Below are positions 26,382 to 32,622 of a stretch of DNA of 64,000 nucleotides, piece by piece. The notes beneath the pieces were generated by a model that saw only the letters and a program-made list of their open reading frames with translations, made no database searches and was not told the DNA's origin. Positions within the stretch are counted from its first letter, which is position 1. Each line of letters begins with the position of its first letter. The translations under genes and the position numbers were made by a program. The DNA comes from Paenibacillus massiliensis subsp. panacisoli DSM 21345 (GTDB lineage Bacteria > Bacillota > Bacilli > Paenibacillales > Paenibacillaceae). The DNA is taken from contig NZ_AUFO01000023.1 in NCBI RefSeq assembly GCF_000426545.1, positions 1 to 64,000 of the forward strand, read 5' to 3'.

Positions 26382-27119
26382 TTGTTTGTGATGAAAACAT
26401 CAAAATTATTTCTTCATTTTTTACTTTTGTTTCTTATTCTAGGGACCTTTATGAATTCTACTTCTGCAAGTGCTTCTGAAGCTTATCCTTTGGTAGGAAC
26501 TTCAGATGAACTCTCCTCCTTAGTGGATTTCTCTGATGAAGTCTACCCTCCTGTAAGTGCCACTGATGACACTTACGGAATTTCACCTTCAGCATTAGAT
26601 CCAGATTCAACATATCCGGGAACAAATATTAGAGTCAGAGTTGGAGATGTCCTTTATTCTTCCAAAGCGCTTGGTGGGAGTACAAAGATTGTCGGGCATG
26701 TTGGAATCATGGGACCTGACTACAGAATTTATCATGTTAATCCTGTAACCGATAAAAATCAAGGAGAAGGTGGAAAAAGAGATACTATTTATAATTATCA
26801 AAGAAGACATGATCCTGGTGAATCAATTGCAGTCTATAGAGCCACTCATGGCCGTAATGCAGCTTATTGGGCACAAGATAATTATTCTTCAGTAACAAAT
26901 TACTATATTCCTTGGGCTTCTTGGGACAACTTCCAACTTAAGACCATTAATCCTAATTACTGCTCAAAATTTATATGGCAAGCATTCTATTATGGGAATT
27001 ATAATACAGATTATATTATAGGTTACTATACACCAAATAAAGAAGCTTTTGTCACTCCAAGTCAAATTATTGATAGCGATATTCTTACATATGTGGGTTC
27101 ATTCGGGAGCCGTGACTAA
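26382..27119 (+). CDS. Secreted papain-like (YiiX/NlpC-P60-like) protein
   Basis: 245 residues. An N-terminal signal peptide (KTSKLFLHFLLLFLILGTF, likely cut after SASA), an acidic Ser/Asp-rich stretch, then a permuted NlpC/P60 or YiiX pattern: VGDVLYSS, the His of GHVGIMGPDYRIYHVNP, and Cys in NPNYCSKFIWQAFYYG. This would be an extracellular amide or thioester hydrolase. Starts at TTG 26382 (five bases after GGGAG) or GTG 26388 / ATG 26391. One of two genes between repeat copies G and E. Confidence 0.7.
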   Translation: MFVMKTSKLFLHFLLLFLILGTFMNSTSASASEAYPLVGTSDELSSLVDFSDEVYPPVSATDDTYGISPSALDPDSTYPGTNIRVRVGDVLYSSKALGGSTKIVGHVGIMGPDYRIYHVNPVTDKNQGEGGKRDTIYNYQRRHDPGESIAVYRATHGRNAAYWAQDNYSSVTNYYIPWASWDNFQLKTINPNYCSKFIWQAFYYGNYNTDYIIGYYTPNKEAFVTPSQIIDSDILTYVGSFGSRD

Positions 27120-27461
27120 GGCATAAGATAGATACTACTATTCAAATTTTTATAATGAGAACGGTTTGCTGTTTTTTAGTTAGTTTCAAATACTATGTCC
27201 TTTTATCACCTGAGTTTATTGTTTTGCTATTTAGCGAGCAAAGCCTTTATAAACTCAGAGTAGCATAACTGAGATAATAATCCGTCTCTAGTTCTACTTG
27301 GCTAGAGACGATTTTTCTGAATAACATTCATAAATATTTGTACTGACTTTACTTTCCCTCTTCTGGCAAGAAAATGAATCACGGATCGGCTACACTTAGT
27401 TGGTCAGAAAAAATAAGGGGTTGTAGAATAAACCTATCAAGTGAAGGAGCGGAACTCTACA

Positions 27462-27575
27462 ATGCCAAAACAACAACGACGTACGTTTACAGCAGAATTC
27501 AAAAAGCAAATGGTTCAGTCACAGGCAAGCATGTATTTGCTTAAATTTTTCAAATTCCGTTGCCGTCACTTGTGA
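27462..27575 (+). pseudogene. IS3-family OrfA remnant
   Basis: ATG at 27462 (AAGGAGCGG upstream) starts MPKQQRRTFTAEFKKQMVQ, the usual opening of an IS3-type OrfA, then leaves the family pattern after about 19 codons and stops at 27575 inside repeat copy E. The sequence before it (about 27398-27460) resembles an IS left end. Only about 120 bases of the IS remain, so the right part was removed, apparently at the junction next to copy E. Confidence 0.7.
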
Positions 27576-27609
27576 TAAGGTTCAGCTTAACGGAGCTATC
27601 GGCGAAAAA
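27562..27609 (-). repeat. rlmH-end repeat, copy E, with extended arm
   Basis: GCCGTCACTTGTGATAAGG matches the rlmH end (GCCGTCACTTATGGTATGG). The match to copy D continues further: CAGCTTAACGG, two or three changed bases, then CTATCGGCGAAAAAT. D and E therefore share about 48 bases, more than the rlmH part alone. Confidence 0.75.
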
Positions 27610-27613
27610 TACG

Positions 27614-27641
27614 AAAGGAGCATGTCGTGACATGCTCCTTT
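27614..27641. terminator. Perfect palindrome / terminator between copies E and F
   Basis: AAAGGAGCATGTC and GACATGCTCCTTT are exact complements separated by only GT. A or T runs flank both sides. There is no gene in the ~100 bases between copies E and F; this hairpin is the only content. Confidence 0.75.
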
Positions 27642-27663
27642 ATTGTTTCCGTTAAACACTTTT

Positions 27664-27684
27664 TTACTTATGGTATGGTTCAGC
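27664..27684 (-). repeat. rlmH-end repeat, copy F
   Basis: TTACTTATGGTATGGTTCAGC differs from the rlmH copy at only a few bases, and the 17-base core ACTTATGGTATGGTTCA is identical to it. Starts the FRG/DUF262 cassette on its left side. Confidence 0.75.
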
Positions 27685-27753
27685 TAATGGATATTCAGCA
27701 AATAAACAAATAAAGATAATCAAAAGGTATGATTATCTTCATATAATATTTTT

Positions 27754-28848
27754 TTAATCCCCTTTAAAGTTCGAAACCATTTTGTCCCTGGTTTCAATGA
27801 GTAATGAGGGTCTTGTATTTGAGCCCTTATACAGTGAGTTTTCCAAATACGATACTTTTAAAGTATCAGATATGCTCGAAACAATCCTGCTAAAGTTTCT
27901 ATCAGACACTAGATCATGTTCTTCGCTAATAAGTATATTTAAAAAAGCAGATATTATCATCAATATTGGTGTTTGTAAATATTGATTTTTACTTTGGACT
28001 CCATAGATCTCCTTGGATAAGGGATGCTTAATCGAAAGTTCATCGTAAACTTTTGTATAGAATTGGTTCACTTTTCCAAGTGTGTTTGAAAAAAAGGCTA
28101 TTAGTGTTTTATCATTATTTTGCTCTGCGGCCTCTTTCATAAAATTTTCTGCATATTGAGGCGATGTATCATACTCTTCTTTCAAACCATCTTTAAGAAT
28201 TGAGGCCATTATATACAATGACTCGTGAACTGACTTGTCAGCGTATCTGGTTTTGGTAATATTATAAATTTCCTTTAATTTAACATCTTCTAAGTAAGAA
28301 TCTATCTGTTTATTAAACCAAATATTAAACTCACTTCTATAGACTGCATGACGTATTTCCTGCTTACTTAATGGATGAGTGCCTTGGTTATATCTCTTAA
28401 AAATCTCCATTTCAAGCTTAGGGTTGTTTTGAACATGAATATTTTCAAAAGTTAAATGAGATTGGAATAGAAGTTTATTACGAGTCTCTGGCGGAAGTTC
28501 AGTAAACTTGCGATCGTTTAAATCTTTTAAATGGTCAAGACCCTTTAATTTAAATTTATCAGTTAGGAAACGATATACCGCGCGTAACCTATGCTGGCCA
28601 TCAATTACATTAGCTATGTGCGGCACTTTAGTGATGTCAGAAGATAGATAAATAACGGGAATAGGTATGCCTATTAAAATTGATTCGATTAGTAAACTCT
28701 CGTCTTTCTCAGTAAATTTATACTCCCGCTGATATTCAGGGTCCAAGTTTATCCCACCCTCCCCTTTTATACCTGCTTCTATTTCTTCACGTACACTTTG
28801 TAGCTTTTTGGAATCAGAAGTCGATTTTACTTCCCATATATTAGACAT
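27754..28848 (-). CDS. DUF262-domain protein (ParB/GmrS-like fold)
   Basis: 364 residues. The DUF262 core is plain: NLDPEYQREYKFTEKDESLL, SILIGIPIPVIYLS, and the hallmark VIDGQHRLRAVYRFL near residue 100, then FKRYNQGTHPLSKQEIRHAV. DUF262 has the ParB-like nuclease/NTPase fold; in GmrSD and BrxU it uses nucleotides and DGQHR to drive cleavage of modified phage DNA. No HNH or DUF1524 partner domain is seen in the C-terminal half. Second gene of a two-gene unit, 12 bases after the FRG gene. Confidence 0.87.
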   Translation of the reverse strand: MSNIWEVKSTSDSKKLQSVREEIEAGIKGEGGINLDPEYQREYKFTEKDESLLIESILIGIPIPVIYLSSDITKVPHIANVIDGQHRLRAVYRFLTDKFKLKGLDHLKDLNDRKFTELPPETRNKLLFQSHLTFENIHVQNNPKLEMEIFKRYNQGTHPLSKQEIRHAVYRSEFNIWFNKQIDSYLEDVKLKEIYNITKTRYADKSVHESLYIMASILKDGLKEEYDTSPQYAENFMKEAAEQNNDKTLIAFFSNTLGKVNQFYTKVYDELSIKHPLSKEIYGVQSKNQYLQTPILMIISAFLNILISEEHDLVSDRNFSRIVSSISDTLKVSYLENSLYKGSNTRPSLLIETRDKMVSNFKGD

Positions 28849-28860
28849 GAATACTCCACC

Positions 28861-29679
28861 TTAAGAATTATATTCGTACAATATATCTGTGGAAATTGAT
28901 TGAAGCTCGGGGTAAACACTCACTTTCGATATTCCCATATCAAACAATTGTTTTTTTATCAACTGCTTTTTATCCTTATCGATAATAATCTTTACCAAAT
29001 AACGATTAGCATCAACATAATCCTCCATAGCCTGACAGTTCAAAGGAAAAAGGGTAAATGCACCCCTCTGTGCATTTATTCGATTATTACTCCTAGGCCC
29101 TATAACTGCAATTGGATTTACAATCCGTTCTTTTCTCTTTCCAATACCGTAAAACTCTTCAAGACCTGTCTGAATAAAAGCTTTTGAATTTTGGGAGAAA
29201 CTTAAAATTCCATCTTCAATCGTGAAGGGTGCTTTAGCATTTAATTCAAAGGGGTTTAAGCACCAAACAACAGGAACGTCTTCTTCGTTTTCATAAGTAT
29301 ATCTGTCATCTTCAACAGCAAAAAACAAACCAACCAATGCACTTTGAGACCAATCTAGCAGTCTTGTTGGAAGTCCAAAGTGCTGTGCTGTCAGCATCCA
29401 TTCCCAGTCATCGTTCGGAACAGTTTCCAGATACGAAACTGCCCGTGATTTGAATTGGATCATAAAGTTTTGATCGCAAGTATCACTGTACGCTCTGTTA
29501 TCAAATTTATCCAACCGTAAAAGTGAGGGCAATAGGCTTCTATTAATCGAACTCTGTCCTCTAAAAAAGCTAAAGCCTTCTGAAGTAATTGATGATAATG
29601 CTTCAGCAAATCCTGAGATAGAATCTACTCTGATTTCTTGAATTTGATTGCTTACAGGGGCAGCAGGGGCATTCGTCAT
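28861..29679 (-). CDS. FRG-domain protein
   Basis: 272 residues from ATG 29679 (AAGGAG nine bases ahead). The domain's name motif is present in EGFSFFRGQSSINRSLLPSL, followed by MLTAQHFGLPTRLLDWSQSALVGLFFAVED and a C-terminal block AQRGAFTLFP, the typical FRG layout. FRG proteins are common in defence islands and phages, with unproven chemistry. Forms an operon with the DUF262 gene; the two are the whole gene content between copies F and D. Confidence 0.9.
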   Translation of the reverse strand: MTNAPAAPVSNQIQEIRVDSISGFAEALSSITSEGFSFFRGQSSINRSLLPSLLRLDKFDNRAYSDTCDQNFMIQFKSRAVSYLETVPNDDWEWMLTAQHFGLPTRLLDWSQSALVGLFFAVEDDRYTYENEEDVPVVWCLNPFELNAKAPFTIEDGILSFSQNSKAFIQTGLEEFYGIGKRKERIVNPIAVIGPRSNNRINAQRGAFTLFPLNCQAMEDYVDANRYLVKIIIDKDKKQLIKKQLFDMGISKVSVYPELQSISTDILYEYNS

Positions 29680-29770
29680 TTAGATGCTCTCCTTAAGAAA
29701 TATTAGTATAAGGAACATTTTAACATATATAAAGTAACTAGTCCCGCTCCCTAAGAAAGCATAACATTAA

Positions 29771-29822
29771 TTTTTCGCCCTACTTGTGGTACGGTCAGCT
29801 TAACGGGTCTATCGGCGAAAAA
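29771..29822 (-). repeat. rlmH-end repeat, copy D, with flanking inverted arms
   Basis: TTTTTCGCC (29771-29779) and GGCGAAAAA (29814-29822) are exact inverse complements and enclose the core CTACTTGTGGTACGGTCAGC. Such core-plus-arm symmetry is like a recombinase attachment site. The core is a degenerate rlmH end; the right arm is shared with copy E. Confidence 0.7.
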
Positions 29823-29913
29823 TGCTCTGCGGGCGCGTAGTTCCCAAATGCTTTACCAATTTAGATACTATAATCTTAAAAAGCCATCTTGGTTATCAGC
29901 ATTTAGGGCATAT

Positions 29914-29962
29914 AAAAGGCCATATATACCCAATCGGTTGAATTGGTTACATATGGCCTTTT
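29914..29962. terminator. Bidirectional hairpin terminator
   Basis: AAAAGGCCATAT (29914-29925) pairs exactly with ATATGGCCTTTT (29951-29962). It can end the minus-strand gene at 29975-30253. Confidence 0.75.
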
Positions 29963-29974
29963 CCTTGGATCTCC

Positions 29975-30253
29975 TTAAATGGGAAACGACTCTCCATACT
30001 GCTTATTGTACGATTTTTTTAATTCCTCTAAAAAAGACTCCCTTTTCTTGCGGGTATCCTGTACCTTAATTAGCAGTTCCTCTTCTTCAAGAATCTGCCT
30101 TTCGTAATATTCTTTAGCGCCGAACTTGGCCATCCTTTCACGGTAACCAATAATTCTATCATTGGTTGTACGCTCTGCCACTAACCATTCTCTAATAGAA
30201 CCCTCTAAATCCAATATGATTTCAAGCATATCACTTCTGCTTCCTGTGATCAT
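29975..30253 (-). CDS. Small charged coiled-coil protein, unknown
   Basis: 92 residues from ATG 30253 (GGGGAGT seven bases upstream). It is helical and highly charged (MLEIILDLEGSIREWLVAER, ERQILEEEELLIKVQDTRKK), so it probably forms a coiled coil. No family recognised. The longer frame up to 30352 has no ribosome site. It may be phage-derived, like the divergent gene next to it. Confidence 0.6.
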   Translation of the reverse strand: MITGSRSDMLEIILDLEGSIREWLVAERTTNDRIIGYRERMAKFGAKEYYERQILEEEELLIKVQDTRKKRESFLEELKKSYNKQYGESFPI

Positions 30254-30394
30254 AGTGTCTACTCCCCTCTCTCTCGCGTAATTATAAACGACTATGGAAA
30301 TAACTTCAATTTTGTTCCAACAAAACTTAAGCTTGTTTACTCTATTTTTCACACCTAAGTGTTTCGCGAGGCGGCGTTCCGAGCTTCAAAGTGA

Positions 30395-30461
30395 CTTGCG
30401 TTTTTGGAGTTCTTAAGCCTGCAAGTTGGGCTTAACGAACTACTGCCAAAAACCACGTAAG
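30395..30461. repeat. Imperfect inverted repeat
   Basis: Left arm 30395-30419 (CTTGCGTTTTTGGAGTTCTT...) pairs with right arm 30428-30461 (...GAACTACTGCCAAAAACCACG), with bulges. It would fold into a long hairpin in either strand. The following bases (CGTAAGCGGAAGC...GGGAAGTTCT) resemble the start of the large inverted repeat at 43.5 kb (CGTTAGCGGAAAGCGGGGAAGTCCT), so the two may be related. The rest of the gap 30254-30589 shows nothing else. Confidence 0.5.
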
Positions 30462-30589
30462 CGGAAGCAGAGAGGGAAGTTCTCCATAAATCCTTCCTAA
30501 TCGTTCACCGAAGTCAAGTTTGTAATTAGTCCCGCTCCTCCTCTATTCTTTACTCGAATCCGAATATCGGGGAATGGAGGAATGGGCTA

Positions 30590-31177
30590 ATGGAATGGGA
30601 GATGTACACCTATATGAAGCGGCGCAGGGAAGGCGTAGTAAACAATCTCACCAACGAGCTGCTTCAACCGAAGACAGAGGACTCACTAAGGAAGGCGCTG
30701 GAAGAGGCTTCAAAGAAGGGCGGCGAACAGAACAAGGTGAACCGCCGCGAAGATCGTGCGAGAGCCAAGCAGATTATGGCGAACGCGACGGAACAGGTGC
30801 GTGAACAGGAATCCCCGAAACGCATCCGACACGATCTGGAGCTACTTGATGAAGTAATTCAGAAGGGCTTCGACACGTTGAGCAAAATGGAAGTGATTAG
30901 CCCTGCCACCGCCATTAAGGCTATGGAGATGAAACACAAGCTCACCAATGGCTCAACCGGAGGTTATACGTACTATGGGCTGGAGGAAATCAAGCTTCGT
31001 GAGGATGCGCGTGAACAGGCAATCACAGCGGCGATTCTACAATTCATTCCAGTCGAGCAGCATGATGCCGTGATCCGGCGCATGGAGGATGTGACACGAG
31101 CTTATTACGAATCGATTGGCTTGGGTGAAGCCTATGCGCAGCAGATCGCAAGAGAGGCAATGGAAGGTCGTGTATGA
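30590..31177 (+). CDS. Putative phage-derived protein (terminase-small-subunit-like?)
   Basis: 195 residues from ATG 30590 (GGAGG nine bases before). Helical and charged, with blocks RHDLELLDEVIQKGFDTL, ISPATAIKAMEMKHKLTNG and GLGEAYAQQIAREAMEGRV. The composition and the overlapping ATGA to a second short frame suggest a phage packaging gene order, and it is more GC-rich than its neighbours. The terminase idea is a guess from general resemblance; no HTH is evident. What follows it is broken by the IS30 insertion. Confidence 0.5.
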   Translation: MEWEMYTYMKRRREGVVNNLTNELLQPKTEDSLRKALEEASKKGGEQNKVNRREDRARAKQIMANATEQVREQESPKRIRHDLELLDEVIQKGFDTLSKMEVISPATAIKAMEMKHKLTNGSTGGYTYYGLEEIKLREDAREQAITAAILQFIPVEQHDAVIRRMEDVTRAYYESIGLGEAYAQQIAREAMEGRV

Positions 31178-31264
31178 AGAAAAGGAGAACGCTTATGATG
31201 ACGTTCTCCCTTGGGTTGGGCACGGTGAAGGCGTGATATTAAATATCAAAATAGTTTTTTATGA

Positions 31265-32346
31265 GACGGATTGTCAAGCCAAGTGCGACAGTTCCTCTGA
31301 AAAGGATTCGTGAGCGGTCCTCCAGTCCAGACATTTACGTGGTCTTTGGTTGATCAAGTGCAGAGCGTTTTCCAGAGCTTCATCCGTGATTTGCGCGAAA
31401 TCGGTCCCCTTGGGGAAAAACTCTCGCAAGAGGCCGTTGGCATTCTCATTCGAGCCGCGTTGCCAGGAGGAATACGGATCTGCGAAATACACCTGTACGC
31501 CATGAGTAGCTTCCAAGCTGGCGTAACAGGCAAACTCCTTGCCACGGTCTGCGGTAGCGGTTTGAAATGCATGGGTAGGATACTGTGAGGCCGCTACACC
31601 AAAGGCAATCTCCATGGACAACGCGGTACGGTCTGGCATCCGAATGGCGGTGTACAAGCGGGTTTTGCGTTCGATAAACGTGGCCAAGCAGCCCTTGCTT
31701 TTCCCACGGCCTGAGACGACTGTATCGAGCTCCCAATGGCCGAAGGTCTCCCGGGAACGAACCACTTTCGGACGCTGAGAGATGGCCTTACCCACAGCGA
31801 ACTTGCCGCGTGTCTCTGCAGGTCTCTGCCGTTTACCTTTGTGCCGTAAAACCGTAAGCACGCCTTTTACCAAACGGCCTGTATACAGCCAGCGATAGAT
31901 CGTTTTAAAACATACCATCGCTTGACCCTCCTGACGCAATCGCTCTACGGTTTGCTCCGGAGACCAGGTCGCCTGAAGCTTTTCTTCGATGCGACTCGCC
32001 AGTTCTAGATTCCACTTACCTCCGGAAACTGACGCCTTACGGCGCTGGACATAGCCCTCTTGCGAGTTCTCCGCGCAGTACGGGTGTTCTGCTGCATTTC
32101 GGCGGAGTTCACGGCCAATGGTGGCATGATGTCTGCCAAGTTCCTTGGCAATCGCTCTGGTACTTTTCCCCTGCTGGTGGAGGATTTCTAGCTTGCTGCG
32201 CTCGATTATGCTAAGATGTGTGTAGCTCATGGTGGATTCTCCTTGTGTGAATGCGTGGTGTAGGAACCTTCATTCTACACGAATCCGGCCATGGGCCCTT
32301 TTTTATTTATTTCCAGTAGGTGTCGCACTTCATATTACAATCCGTC
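31265..32346 (-). mobile_element. IS30-family insertion sequence, complete
   Basis: About 1082 bases bounded by imperfect inverted repeats: 31265-31290 (GACGGATTGT, six varying bases, AAGTGCGACA) and 32321-32346 (the same two blocks inverted). Each end is flanked by ATGA (31261-31264 and 32347-32350), a likely 4-base target duplication. One transposase gene fills it. Structure suggests a recent, intact insertion. Confidence 0.85.
31274..32230 (-). CDS. IS30-family transposase
   Basis: 318 residues with the IS30 opening (MSYTHLSIIERSKLEILHQQ), HTH RAIAKELGRHHATIGRELRRN, and DDE catalytic-core landmarks: WELDTVVSGRGKSKG (first Asp), TADRGKEFA (second Asp) and the C-terminal Glu in SWQRGSNENANGLLREFFPKG. 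Complete. The stop codon lies inside the element's own left inverted repeat, so the gene uses the IS end as its last codons. Confidence 0.95.
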   Translation of the reverse strand: MSYTHLSIIERSKLEILHQQGKSTRAIAKELGRHHATIGRELRRNAAEHPYCAENSQEGYVQRRKASVSGGKWNLELASRIEEKLQATWSPEQTVERLRQEGQAMVCFKTIYRWLYTGRLVKGVLTVLRHKGKRQRPAETRGKFAVGKAISQRPKVVRSRETFGHWELDTVVSGRGKSKGCLATFIERKTRLYTAIRMPDRTALSMEIAFGVAASQYPTHAFQTATADRGKEFACYASLEATHGVQVYFADPYSSWQRGSNENANGLLREFFPKGTDFAQITDEALENALHLINQRPRKCLDWRTAHESFSEELSHLA

Positions 32347-32407
32347 ATGAATATATCTTTATTCAAATCAATAATATATTAATAAACATTTATCGAGGAG
32401 GACATAT

Positions 32408-32617
32408 ATGTTCATTAAAATGTCTATTGAAGAAATTAAATCTCTTGAGCAAAAGGAAATGGCGACTCACATCTCTTTATGGGACAGTCTTGAAAAAGCA
32501 GAGAAATTCTATTCACCCCTTGATGGTTTATATACTGCTTACAAAGAGGAAAACAAAAATCTTATATCTGCATTTTCAACACCAGTTAAAATCTATAGAT
32601 TATATATCTCTGTATAA
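32408..32617 (+). CDS. Small protein, unknown
   Basis: 69 residues with a perfect AGGAGG six bases before the ATG. The sequence starts MFIKMSIEEIKSLEQKEMA, mixed charged and aromatic, with no signal peptide. Not recognised. It ends 5 bases before the converging TrlF gene, so its true 3' end may have been cut. The IS30 lies just upstream and may have separated it from its promoter. Confidence 0.5.
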   Translation: MFIKMSIEEIKSLEQKEMATHISLWDSLEKAEKFYSPLDGLYTAYKEENKNLISAFSTPVKIYRLYISV

Positions 32618-32622
32618 GTATT

